Counted from the first letter of the stretch, positions 51,528 to 59,387 are shown. The stretch: 64,000 nucleotides of DNA from UKL13-2 sp036394575 (GCA_036394575.1 DASWEY010000069.1:21451-85450); one strand, 5' to 3'. Program-made: numbers and translations. Notes: generated from the sequence alone by a model not told the origin.

Positions 51528-54485
51528 TTACTGGATTTCAAATTCGCCGACGAACACCACATCCTTGCTGTCCTTCAGGCGCAGGGTGATGATCTGTTCG
51601 CTCTGCGCGGCCGTGCCGAAGTGCGTGGCGAGATTCACTTGCAGGGTGGTGGCGCCGGTCACGTTCTGGCGGCGGTCGCCGAAGTACTGCGCCTCGACCT
51701 TGTACTTGCCGGGCTTGGCGGTCTTGAGCGAAAACTCCTCGGGTCCGTAGCCGCCGGTGAAATCCTGCGACATGCGTCCGCCCTGGTAAGTCAGGCGATT
51801 GCCGTAATAGGCTTTCTCACCGTTCGGGTCCGTCACCCACAAATCGATATCGGTGTTGTCGGCATCCCAGCTCAGCACCGCGCGCAAATCCAGCGGCAGG
51901 TTTTTCATCAGGCGCGCATCCATGCGGCTGGTGTCGAGTGCGACATTGCTGCGGGCGATGATCGAATTCAGCTCGGCCAGGGTGATCAGCTCGATCTCCG
52001 GGAAGCGGTTATGCCAGGGGCGGATCACCACTTCGTACAGCGAATCGATGGCGCGCTGCGGCTGCTGGTCGGCGGCGTAGGCAAGGCCGAGGTCGCGATA
52101 CGACTGTGGCTCGTCAGGGCTCAAGGCCAGCACTTTTTTCAACAACGGGATCGCGGTGGCGGCCTGCTTGGCCTGCAGCAGGCGATAGCCGAGGATGCGC
52201 AGGATATGGCGGTTCTCCAGATCCATCTCCGCCAGGTTGCTGAGCACGCGGGCGCCGAGTTCGTTCAGGCCCTTGTCGAAAAAGATATCGGCGGCATCGA
52301 GGTAGAAGGCGGTGCTGTTGGCATAGCTCGGTTTCTCGTCGAGGTAAATGCGATAGAGATCGTCCTTGCCGGCACCGCGCAGGCGGGTGGCATAGGGCGC
52401 ATCGGGCTGCCATTTTTGCAGGCGGATGGTGGCGACCGTGGCCGGCGCAGTCGGCTGGGCGATGTCCATGGATTTATCCTGCATCGGGCGGCCGGCGAAT
52501 CCGGCCAGGGGAACTGGCGAGGGGGGCACGTTGCCGGCCGTCGCGGCGGACGGCGGCGCTGCCATGCGTGGGGCCGCCATCGGGGCCTGGCGCATACGTG
52601 AGTCGGCATCGCGGCGCATCTCCTGCTCGCGGCGCGCTTCGCCGACCGCGCCGGCGACGGCCACCTGCGCAACCTTCGCTTCCTTCGGCGCCGGGTTGTC
52701 CTTGGCAAAATCGCGATTCCACCAGGCAGTCTTTTCCGCAAACAGGCGCACGATGGTTTCCAGATGCGACTGGCGATCGCGCGTGCGCAGTTGCGCCGCA
52801 TTGGCGAGGATGCGTTCGTAATCGGCGCGCAGTTCCGGCGGTGGCGCGATTTCGTAGCGCGCATAATCTTCGACACGATCGAGCACGATCAGCGAGGTTT
52901 CGCGCGTCACCAGCTTGAAGCGCTGGGCGAGGCGGCGGATTTCGGCGCGGTTGAATTCAAATTCCCCTTCCAGTTCATTAATGCGCAGCCGCGCCCATTG
53001 GCTGGCGGCAAGCGCGCTGTTGGCGGTTGCGCGCTTGATCGGCAGCGAGAGGCTGCTGGTTTTGCCCTCGGGCGATTGCAGCTGCAGGCGTAAGGTCGTT
53101 TCGGCGTCGTTCAACACGCCGGCGAGCAGCACGCGGCCATTTTGCGCAAAGGGTGAGGCCGCGACCAATTGCGTGGCGCCATTGGCGTCGATGGCGACAA
53201 TGCGGGTCGAGGCGTTCAACACGCGCTGCGCGGCGTCTGCAGCCGAGGTGGCCAGCAGATCGATGAAACGCCCGCCGCTGCGCGCGGCAACGTGCGTGAG
53301 GAAGCCCGCATCATTTTTGATGGCCGCCGACACCGTGTAGAGCGGCACGGAAAGTTTGGCGAAAGGCTTGTCGCCGTAATTGCCAAGGCCATCGCTGAAC
53401 AGCAGGTATTCGCCGACCTCGCGGTCGGGCGCGAAGGCACCCAGATTGGTCGCGCCGTCGTAGTCGGTTTTGAGCAAGGCCTCGCGCAGGGCCTGCCAGT
53501 CGCCGTTGCGAATGCGGTAGGTGCCGGCGGCCTCGGCCACATCGCGAATCCGCGTCAGGCGTACGTCGCCGTCGCGCATCTTCCTGAAATAGGCGTCGAG
53601 CAGGGCAAACTCGCGGCCATGATCGCGACTGCTGCCGCTGCCGGAACTGTCCCAGATCAGGCCGGTGATCTGCGGGATCGAGCGGGCAGCCTCTTTCGCG
53701 GTCACCGGTATATCGGCCATGAAATAGGTCTTGCCCTCGAACACCTGAGTGGCGATGTGCGCATCGCGGCTCAGCGTCATGCCGATTTCCAGTACACCCT
53801 CGCCGGCGAAATCGGTCTGCGATTCGCGCAACTGCCAGGCATCGCCTTCGCGCCTGAATTTGGCCGCGCCGACTACGCCGCGAATGATTTGCGGCGCCTG
53901 GGCGCCACCGTCGACGCGGACCGCGACCCCGAAGCTGCCGACGCGCTCCGCAAAGCCCAGCGGCACGCGATACAGGCTGCGTCCACCGGCATCGCCGAGC
54001 GTCTCGGCGATGCGCAGCACCACCTGTTTCACGCCCTGCGCCGGGATCGGGTACACGCGCAATTTGAAGTTATTGCCCTGCGTGACTTCCAGCAGGCCGG
54101 GATCGACCTTGCCGCGGATCACATCCTCGAACACGGTTTGGCCGCGCGCCTTGTCGACCGGCACTGCATCGCGCAACACCCCGTTCACGTCCATGGCAAA
54201 GCCGGCCATGCTCTGGCCCGCCATCAACGGAAACTGCAACTCACCCTCAAGCACGCGTCGGTTCGGATTGAAAAACGTCATCTCGATTTCGGTCTGCGCA
54301 AAGCGCCCGCTGATCTCGGCGCGAATGCGCACCGACTGCAACTGGATCGGCTGATCGACGCGCGAGGGCAATACCAGACGCGGCGGCTGCCAGATTTGAA
54401 CGGGCGGCGTCTTGCCTTGCGCCATCGACAGGGTGGCGAAGCAGAGGCTCAAGCCGGCAAGCAAGATGGAAAAAAGGCGGTTCAC
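51528..54485 (-). CDS. Exported VIT/vWA-like protein with C-terminal DUF2135
   Basis: 985 residues. After a signal peptide (MNRLFSILLAGLSLCFATLSMA) there is a VIT domain (about 35-160, with ISGRFAQTEIEMTFFNPN and LEGELQFPL) and a vWA-like section holding a metal-binding MIDAS-like WDSSGSGS (about residue 285). A helical hinge rich in Ala/Met/Pro follows (about 600-680), then TPR-like helices (DIFFDKGLNELGARVLSNLAE onward), and a C-terminal DUF2135 domain (DIDLWVTDPNGEKAYYG, FTGGYGPEEFSL). GTG start with a strong AAGGAGA site. First gene of a cluster with an ECF sigma factor and anti-sigma protein. Probably a periplasmic or surface adhesion/binding protein; its ligand is unknown. Confidence 0.88.
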   Translation of the reverse strand: MNRLFSILLAGLSLCFATLSMAQGKTPPVQIWQPPRLVLPSRVDQPIQLQSVRIRAEISGRFAQTEIEMTFFNPNRRVLEGELQFPLMAGQSMAGFAMDVNGVLRDAVPVDKARGQTVFEDVIRGKVDPGLLEVTQGNNFKLRVYPIPAQGVKQVVLRIAETLGDAGGRSLYRVPLGFAERVGSFGVAVRVDGGAQAPQIIRGVVGAAKFRREGDAWQLRESQTDFAGEGVLEIGMTLSRDAHIATQVFEGKTYFMADIPVTAKEAARSIPQITGLIWDSSGSGSSRDHGREFALLDAYFRKMRDGDVRLTRIRDVAEAAGTYRIRNGDWQALREALLKTDYDGATNLGAFAPDREVGEYLLFSDGLGNYGDKPFAKLSVPLYTVSAAIKNDAGFLTHVAARSGGRFIDLLATSAADAAQRVLNASTRIVAIDANGATQLVAASPFAQNGRVLLAGVLNDAETTLRLQLQSPEGKTSSLSLPIKRATANSALAASQWARLRINELEGEFEFNRAEIRRLAQRFKLVTRETSLIVLDRVEDYARYEIAPPPELRADYERILANAAQLRTRDRQSHLETIVRLFAEKTAWWNRDFAKDNPAPKEAKVAQVAVAGAVGEARREQEMRRDADSRMRQAPMAAPRMAAPPSAATAGNVPPSPVPLAGFAGRPMQDKSMDIAQPTAPATVATIRLQKWQPDAPYATRLRGAGKDDLYRIYLDEKPSYANSTAFYLDAADIFFDKGLNELGARVLSNLAEMDLENRHILRILGYRLLQAKQAATAIPLLKKVLALSPDEPQSYRDLGLAYAADQQPQRAIDSLYEVVIRPWHNRFPEIELITLAELNSIIARSNVALDTSRMDARLMKNLPLDLRAVLSWDADNTDIDLWVTDPNGEKAYYGNRLTYQGGRMSQDFTGGYGPEEFSLKTAKPGKYKVEAQYFGDRRQNVTGATTLQVNLATHFGTAAQSEQIITLRLKDSKDVVFVGEFEIQ

Positions 54486-54511
54486 AGTGGTCTCCTTGTG
54501 GGGTGGCTACA

Positions 54512-54548
54512 CCGTTAAACGGCGGCGTTTCCCAAAAGGGTTAAACCG
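54512..54548 (-). promoter_or_regulatory. Two GTTAAAC motifs upstream of the VIT-ECF operon
   Basis: CCGTTAAACGG (54512-54522) and GGGTTAAACCG (54538-54548), centred 26 bases apart, 27-63 bases before the GTG start. The same core occurs upstream of the DUF6600-like gene at 37949. This is the right place for a promoter or operator read by the local ECF sigma factor, but that is unproven. Confidence 0.4.
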
Positions 54549-54639
54549 TGAATTTGGCGGGCTGGTTCAGCCTGGAATGAGGTGCAGGGCCCGGAAATGC
54601 GCGTGCGGGCCGCGAATGTTGAAGGCTAAAAATGAAAAT

Positions 54640-54709
54640 GCAAAGCCTAGCATTGGCGCGGTGTTTGGAGCAATTTTGCCTGGAAAGGCGCGCCAAATGG
54701 CGTTCTACG
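54640..54709. repeat. Palindromic interspersed element, copy 6 (arm types a/b)
   Basis: Left arm GCCTAGCATTGGCGCG, right arm GCGCGCCAAATGGCGTTCTACG. The centre, GTGTTTGGAGCAATTTTGCCTGG, is more divergent than in copies 3 and 5 but keeps the same length. It lies about 155 bases upstream of the VIT gene start, the only copy near a 5' end. Confidence 0.85.
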
Positions 54710-54723
54710 CGAAAATCACCCGG

Positions 54724-55017
54724 CTATTTTGTTTTTTGTACTTTCCACCATGCGTAACCGCGAGGAAGCCATAGATTTTCTACGGCAGGCATTTGGCATC
54801 CGTCATATTTTTCAAGAAACGGGGCTTCGCCAAAGCGGCGTCGATAAACGGCAATTGCTTGAAAGCGTCGACGGCGATGTCGGCAAATTGTGTGACGTGG
54901 TTTGGATCGCTCGCGCGCACCGGCTGAAACAATGATCATGCGAAGCTGATCTGCTGAAAAATTCAGCCAGGCATGCTTTGATTTTTTCCAAATTGCCAGC
55001 TTGCTTGGGTGACGCAT
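54724..55017 (-). CDS. Possible small protein coupled to maiA (weak)
   Basis: 97-codon frame whose ATG at 55017 lies two bases past the maiA stop, with a GGAG six bases before it formed by the maiA end. The predicted protein (MRHPSKLAIWKKSKHAWLNF start) is basic, has no recognisable domain, and codon use is less GC-biased than neighbours. It may be a genuine small gene, a degraded one, or a chance frame. Confidence 0.25.
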   Translation of the reverse strand: MRHPSKLAIWKKSKHAWLNFSADQLRMIIVSAGARERSKPRHTICRHRRRRFQAIAVYRRRFGEAPFLEKYDGCQMPAVENLWLPRGYAWWKVQKTK

Positions 55018-55019
55018 CG

Positions 55020-55682
55020 TTACTCCGCGTCCGCCTGATTCGCCGGCATCGCCGCAATGAATGCCGGATGCTTCATCGCCGTGTCGTAAATTTCCATGAT
55101 GCGTGGAAACGCATCCAGCGCGCACTTGAATCGGTTGGCGTTGTTGACCTGCGGGATCAGGCAGATGTCGGCCACGGTGGGGAAATCGGCGGCGCAGAAT
55201 TTTGTCTTCCTGCCGATTCGCTTGTCGCGCTCGGCCAGCATTTTTTCGATGGCGCTGAAGCCGTCGCTGATCCAGCCGCAATACCACTGCGTCTTGCGCT
55301 CGCTGCCGACGTTGAAGTCACCAGTAAGCACATCCAGCACGCGCGGGTTGTTGAGCGGATGGATATCGCAGGCGATGATTTGCGCAATCGAGCGGGCGAA
55401 GGCGCGGTCCAGGGGATCCTTTGGCAGCAGCGGCGGCTCGGGCCGGATGTCGTCGAAGTATTCGATGATGGCCAGCGACTGGGCGAGGCCGATCTGTTCC
55501 TTGCCTTCGCCGATCAGCAAATAGGGCACGAAGCCCTGCGGATTGACGGCCTTGTATTCGGGCAGGCGGTTGAGCTTCTTGCCGAGATGGACGAAGCGCT
55601 GCTCGGGCTTGAGGCCCTTCAGGTTCATGGCGATGCGCACGCGGTAGGCGGCGGAGGAGCGGAAGAAGCTGTAAAGAATCAT
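55020..55682 (-). CDS. maiA: Maleylacetoacetate isomerase (zeta-class GST)
   Basis: 220 residues. The zeta-class glutathione site is visible as RSSAAYRVRIAMN (Ser9/Ser10 to Arg14), with VNPQGFVPYLL (cis-Pro) and AQSLAIIEYFDD (Gln-Ser glutathione contact). The enzyme isomerises maleylacetoacetate or maleylpyruvate using glutathione in tyrosine/homogentisate or gentisate breakdown. Homogentisate dioxygenase and fumarylacetoacetase genes are not in the window, so the pathway partners must lie elsewhere. Divergent from the Nudix gene with an inverted repeat between them. Confidence 0.9.
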   Translation of the reverse strand: MILYSFFRSSAAYRVRIAMNLKGLKPEQRFVHLGKKLNRLPEYKAVNPQGFVPYLLIGEGKEQIGLAQSLAIIEYFDDIRPEPPLLPKDPLDRAFARSIAQIIACDIHPLNNPRVLDVLTGDFNVGSERKTQWYCGWISDGFSAIEKMLAERDKRIGRKTKFCAADFPTVADICLIPQVNNANRFKCALDAFPRIMEIYDTAMKHPAFIAAMPANQADAE

Positions 55683-55696
55683 GCACAGTCCCTGAC

Positions 55697-55721
55697 TATA
55701 ATGTTGTCATGGACAATTATA
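55697..55721. promoter_or_regulatory. Inverted repeat over the maiA-Nudix divergent promoter region
   Basis: TATAATGTTGTC (55697-55708) and GACAATTATA (55712-55721) pair apart from one bulged base. Each arm contains a -10-like TATAAT facing opposite ways. The centre is the ATG at 55709, so binding here could affect both genes. Confidence 0.4.
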
Positions 55722-56449
55722 GAATGCCGCCCCCGCGGCGTGATGAATTGCAGCAATGGCTGTCGGCCCCGACCGCCGTCGCTGCCGGCGGCGATGCGGG
55801 TTTCAGCGATGATGGTGAAACGGCGGCAGTTGGCGCGAATGTGGGTGCGAATGTTGGAGTGGAACCGCCGGTGGCGCCCAGCGCAGTGCTGAAACCTGCT
55901 GCCGTGCTGATCCTGGTGATCAATCGGCCGCAAACGCCGCAGGTACTGTTTACCCAGCGCACGCCGCATCTGACCGACCATGGCGGGCAAATCAGCTTTC
56001 CCGGCGGACGCGTCGAGGAAGACGACCGCGACCCGGTGCATACGGCGCTGCGCGAAACGTTCGAGGAAACCGGCGTGCCGATGGAACGCATCGAGATGAT
56101 CGGCACCCTGCCCAATTACACCACGGGCACCGGTTATCTGATCACGCCGGTAGTGGGCTGGATCGAGCCGCCGGTCGTGTATGCGCCCGATCCCAAGGAG
56201 GTCGCGGAATGCTTCGAGGTGCCGCTGGATTTTTTGCTGGACACGCGTAACCATCTTCTCGAAAGCGCCATGTACCGGGGCCGCATGCGCAGCTATTACG
56301 CGGTGCCGTATCAGCGCCGCTATATCTGGGGCGCCACCGCCGGCATGTTGGTCACGCTGACGCGGGTGATCGCGCATGCGCGCGGCGAATCGGCCGGGCC
56401 GCCGGTTAGAATGTCGCCTGATCCGGCGCTGCAACCCCGGCGCCAGTAA
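55709..56449 (+). CDS. nudL: Nudix CoA pyrophosphatase (NudL-like)
   Basis: 246 residues. The Nudix box is visible as GGRVEEDDRDPVHTALRETF followed by EETGV, preceded by the UPF0035-type segment FTQRTPHLTDHGGQISFP that marks coenzyme A pyrophosphatases, which hydrolyse CoA and its derivatives. The N-terminal 75 residues hold a low-complexity Gly/Ala/Asn/Val stretch (DDGETAAVGANVGANVG). Start either at 55709, in the middle of the inverted repeat and seven bases after a TATAAT (nearly leaderless), or at 55724 (MPPPRRDEL). Confidence 0.9.
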   Translation: MDNYRMPPPRRDELQQWLSAPTAVAAGGDAGFSDDGETAAVGANVGANVGVEPPVAPSAVLKPAAVLILVINRPQTPQVLFTQRTPHLTDHGGQISFPGGRVEEDDRDPVHTALRETFEETGVPMERIEMIGTLPNYTTGTGYLITPVVGWIEPPVVYAPDPKEVAECFEVPLDFLLDTRNHLLESAMYRGRMRSYYAVPYQRRYIWGATAGMLVTLTRVIAHARGESAGPPVRMSPDPALQPRRQ

Positions 56450-56509
56450 CACGTAAAAACGCGCAAAAGATCACCAACACGACACCAGATAACGATTGAA
56501 AGGAAGGAC

Positions 56510-56857
56510 ATGAACACCAATCCAAGCGGCCTGCAATACGAAGACACCATCGAAGGCAGCGGCGCCACCGCAGCGGCCGGCAATTTCGTGTCGGTGCATT
56601 ACACCGGCTGGCTGTACAACAATGGCGAAGCCGGCGCCAAATTCGATTCGAGCAAGGACCGCGGCCAGCCTTTCCAGTTTCCGCTGGGCGGCGGACAGGT
56701 GATTCGCGGTTGGGACGAGGGCGTGGCAGGCATGAAAGTCGGCGGCACCCGCCGCCTGGTCATTCCGGCATCGCTGGGCTATGGCGCGGGCGGCGCGGGC
56801 GGGGTGATCCCGCCGAATGCAACCTTGTTGTTCGAGGTGGAACTGCTGGGCGTATAA
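56510..56857 (+). CDS. FKBP-type peptidyl-prolyl isomerase
   Basis: 115-residue single-domain FKBP without a signal peptide, so cytoplasmic. Typical motifs: VSVHYTGWLYNNGEAGAKFDSS, FPLGGGQVIRGWDEGV, VGGTRRLVIPASLGYG and NATLLFEVELLGV. It speeds cis-trans isomerisation of peptidyl-proline bonds during protein folding. An AAGGAAGG ribosome site precedes the ATG. Confidence 0.95.
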   Translation: MNTNPSGLQYEDTIEGSGATAAAGNFVSVHYTGWLYNNGEAGAKFDSSKDRGQPFQFPLGGGQVIRGWDEGVAGMKVGGTRRLVIPASLGYGAGGAGGVIPPNATLLFEVELLGV

Positions 56858-56897
56858 CAAGCCCGTATAAAAAAACACAACGCGCGGAGACGACAAG

Positions 56898-56922
56898 ATC
56901 GGGCCACTGACAGTGGCCCGAT
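56898..56922 (+). terminator. Hairpin after the FKBP gene, probable terminator
   Basis: ATCGGGCCACT (56898-56908) and its perfect complement (56912-56922) around a GAC loop, 40 bases past the stop. Only a short T-run follows, so the call is tentative. Confidence 0.55.
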
Positions 56923-56991
56923 TGCATTGGGCACCGCGCCGCCTGCGCCGGAGCCGGCCCTCCATCCCTGCCGGTCATTCGGCCAGATCGA

Positions 56992-58401
56992 TCATGCCCC
57001 GACCATGCGTCGCGCGCGGTCAAGTTCCCGGATGAGCGCATCCACATCATGCGCTTCGCAGCGAAAGCTGGTTATGCAGGCGCGTAAGGCGCTATGTCCT
57101 TCAAACTTCGCAACCGAAATCCAGGCGGACTGCCGCGCTTGGACACGGCTGACAATAAGTTCAGGGGAGCTTTGCGCGGAGTCGTCGACAAAGACAACGA
57201 CCGCCATTGGCGAATTGTTGAGTACGCGCCAGTTTTCCTGTTGCAGACGCGCAACCAGGTAGGCGGCAAGCTCGATCTGGCGTGCGATGGCCGCATCCAT
57301 GCCGGCCCATCCCGTTGCCGCCAGACTCAGGAACAGCTTCAGGCCGATGAATCTGCGTGACCATTGCATGGAAGTAATGTACGGATCCTCCGATGGCTCC
57401 GCCGAGGGCATATAACTCGCGCTTACCCGAAACGTCTCGGCCAGGACTTGACGGTCTTTTGCCAACAGCATGCCTGCCCCCATGGGCACCGAAAGCCATT
57501 TATGCGCGTCGATGGTAAGCGAGTCCGCGCGATTGATTCCCTCCAGCACATGTTTGCCGCTCGCGCACAATCCAAGCGCGCCGCCCCAGGCGGCATCGAC
57601 GTGTAGCCACAGGCCCTCGCGTTCACAGAGTTCGGCTATCGCTGGGATTGGGTCAACCATGCCGGCGTTTGTGGTACCGGCGGTGGCAGCCGCCATGAAT
57701 GGCGCATGCCCTCTTGCGCGGTCGCGGGCCACCAGCGTGTGCAGCGCGCCTGCGTCCATCCGGCCCTTGCCATCGGTAGGCACAAGCTGCACCGCAGAAC
57801 GGCCGATGCCGGCTTGGTGGGCAATCTTGAACCAGGCGAAGTGGCACTCGGCGGATACATAGAACACCGGCTGTCCCGGCGCCGATCTGATTCCCTGTTC
57901 CGCGTAAGCGGGAAACCGCTGTGTTAACGCCATCAGCAGGCCCGTCGCGTTGGCCTCAGTCCCGCCAGTCGTAAAATGCCCGCCGGAGCGGGCGCCGTGG
58001 ATGCCTAGCCTGGTTGCGATGTGGTGGATCAAGTGTTTCTCGATCTCCACTGCCAAAGGAGCGTGGGACCAGACTGCAAGCTGCGGATTGAATGCGGCAG
58101 CAATGAATTCGCCCAACACGCCGGGAAAGCTCGGTGTCGGATTGAACAGGCCAAAGCAACGCGGGTGCGTGGAATGAACGATGCCCCGGCTCAGGCCGTC
58201 CACGATATCGCTGACCAGCTCATCCATTTGAACGGGCCGGTCAAAGGCGTATCTCGCCAGCCATTGATGAATCGCTTCGCGCGACAACATCGGCCCGATG
58301 GGCTGTGCCGGAACCTGGTCCCAGTGTGCATTGAGCTTCGCCGCGCAGAGGGACAGTATCCGTTCGCGTTCAGCCGATTCGGGCAGCAGAAGGTTGCTCA
58401 T
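56992..58401 (-). CDS. PLP-dependent group II (aromatic/glutamate-type) decarboxylase
   Basis: 469 residues in the pyridoxal-dependent decarboxylase family. The lysine that binds the cofactor lies in TIDAHKWLSVP; upstream are the cofactor-binding TGGTEANATG and LWLHVDAAWGGAL (Asp contacting the pyridine nitrogen). The C-terminal domain ends in SFRCEAHDVDALIRELDRARR. It may act on an aromatic or acidic amino acid, or be one of the family aldehyde synthases; substrate cannot be read. Its start overlaps the stop of the acetyltransferase gene (ATGA), so the two are coupled. Confidence 0.88.
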   Translation of the reverse strand: MSNLLLPESAERERILSLCAAKLNAHWDQVPAQPIGPMLSREAIHQWLARYAFDRPVQMDELVSDIVDGLSRGIVHSTHPRCFGLFNPTPSFPGVLGEFIAAAFNPQLAVWSHAPLAVEIEKHLIHHIATRLGIHGARSGGHFTTGGTEANATGLLMALTQRFPAYAEQGIRSAPGQPVFYVSAECHFAWFKIAHQAGIGRSAVQLVPTDGKGRMDAGALHTLVARDRARGHAPFMAAATAGTTNAGMVDPIPAIAELCEREGLWLHVDAAWGGALGLCASGKHVLEGINRADSLTIDAHKWLSVPMGAGMLLAKDRQVLAETFRVSASYMPSAEPSEDPYITSMQWSRRFIGLKLFLSLAATGWAGMDAAIARQIELAAYLVARLQQENWRVLNNSPMAVVVFVDDSAQSSPELIVSRVQARQSAWISVAKFEGHSALRACITSFRCEAHDVDALIRELDRARRMVGA

Positions 58402-58871
58402 CGCGCCTGTCCGATTGGCAGAATCCAGCGTTCCCAGGCGGCATCCTGCTTCCCGCCCAGACCGGCGTAAAACTGCTTTGCCTCATTATTGTTTGGCAGC
58501 ACCAGCCACTCGACACGCGAGGCGCCGATGGCGCGAGCTTCGCTGAGCGCATGATTCATCAGGGCCTTGCCAATGCCTGACCCGCGGTAGGACTCTGCCA
58601 CAAACAACTCCTTCAGCACGAGTATCGGCCGTCGATGGTAGGTCCACGAAATACGATAGGTGACGGCCATGCCCATCAGCGCCTCAGCCGATTCTGTCGC
58701 CACATAGGCCTTGAACAAGGCCTTCTCACCAAGGCCATGGCGACACAGGTCACTTTCGGTCACCGCGAAGTCGTTGATGTAACCCTCAAACACGGCGAGC
58801 TCGCGCATGAGGTTCAATAGCGCCGCTTCGTCACCCGCGCGGAATGGGCGTATCTGGAATGCGCGACGCAT
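58398..58871 (-). CDS. GNAT-family N-acetyltransferase
   Basis: 157 residues of the diamine/spermidine N-acetyltransferase-like group: FQIRPFRAGDEAALLNLMREL at the start, LVLKELFVAESYRGSGIGKA (acetyl-CoA site Q/RxxGxG/A) and RVEWLVLPNNNEAKQFYAGLG at motif B. Starts immediately after the rhodanese stop (TGAATG) and overlaps the decarboxylase start. An amine or amino acid made by the decarboxylase could be its substrate, but that is only suggested by the operon. Confidence 0.88.
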   Translation of the reverse strand: MRRAFQIRPFRAGDEAALLNLMRELAVFEGYINDFAVTESDLCRHGLGEKALFKAYVATESAEALMGMAVTYRISWTYHRRPILVLKELFVAESYRGSGIGKALMNHALSEARAIGASRVEWLVLPNNNEAKQFYAGLGGKQDAAWERWILPIGQAR

Positions 58872-59297
58872 TCAGGGCGCGCGCAAACTGCCCGCTTCCA
58901 TGCCGCGACTGAGGTCAAACCCCTCGTCGATCCACCCGGTTATCCCGCCAACCATCAGCTTTACCGGGCGTCCCAGCTTGGCCAGGCGGATCGCGGCGCG
59001 ATGCGCGCCGTTGCAATGCGGCCCCGCGCAATAAACCACAAACGTCGTATCGACCGGAAATGGCGCCAGCTTGGATTCGACAATCTTGCCGTGCGGAAGG
59101 CTTATCGCCCCCGGAACATGGCCGGCCGCATATAACTCATGGCTTCGGGCATCAAGCAGCGTGAAGTCCGCGATCTCCCGTGATAGCGCATCATGCACAT
59201 CCGAGCAGTCGGTCTCATACGCGAACGCCGTCTCAAAGTGCTCGAGCGCGTGTGCGCTTGATGCGGGTGGCACTGCTGTTACAAATGAAGTCATCAT
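58872..59297 (-). CDS. Rhodanese-domain protein
   Basis: About 141 residues: an N-terminal helix (LEHFETAFAYETDCSDVHDAL) and a single rhodanese domain, with FTLLDARSHELYAAGHVPGAISLPH and an active-site loop YCAGPHCNGAHRAA containing the catalytic Cys and the Arg-bearing CxxxxR-like loop. Three consecutive ATGs (59300, 59297, 59294) follow a GGAG; 59297 is chosen by spacing. First gene of a coupled operon with the acetyltransferase and decarboxylase; divergent from an FtrA-type regulator, a pairing known from other bacteria. Confidence 0.88.
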   Translation of the reverse strand: MMTSFVTAVPPASSAHALEHFETAFAYETDCSDVHDALSREIADFTLLDARSHELYAAGHVPGAISLPHGKIVESKLAPFPVDTTFVVYCAGPHCNGAHRAAIRLAKLGRPVKLMVGGITGWIDEGFDLSRGMEAGSLRAP

Positions 59298-59365
59298 CAT
59301 CGCTCCGGAATAAAGTGACAGCATGATAGGCAGCGGGCTGCTCACCGGGGTAGTGGCGCCAACGT

Positions 59366-59383
59366 CAATATGCAGTAATATTG
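59366..59383. promoter_or_regulatory. Inverted repeat just before the FtrA-like start, possible operator
   Basis: CAATAT (59366-59371) and ATATTG (59378-59383) around GCAGTA, ending five bases before the ATG at 59388. It lies in the 90-base spacer shared with the rhodanese operon, the place expected for the divergent regulator's own site. No ribosome site is visible for the regulator. Confidence 0.35.
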
Positions 59384-59387
59384 CGCC

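Larger units (their letters stand above)
54486..55019. other. Intergenic region, 534 bases, between the VIT operon and maiA
   Basis: Holds the VIT operon upstream region (motifs at 54512-54548), repeat copy 6 (54640-54709) and a low-GC tract of about 300 bases. The tract contains one weakly supported minus-strand frame (54724-55017) and a competing 61-codon plus-strand frame starting at 54750. Confidence 0.55.

Noticed and set aside
54750..54935. 61-codon plus-strand frame (MRNREEAIDF start)
   Set aside because: No ribosome site, overlaps a competing minus-strand frame, and codon bias is neutral.
14549..55682. The two glutathione-transferase-like genes as a duplicated pair
   Set aside because: One is a generic GST and the other a zeta-class isomerase with a different active-site motif; they are 40 kb apart and not closely alike.
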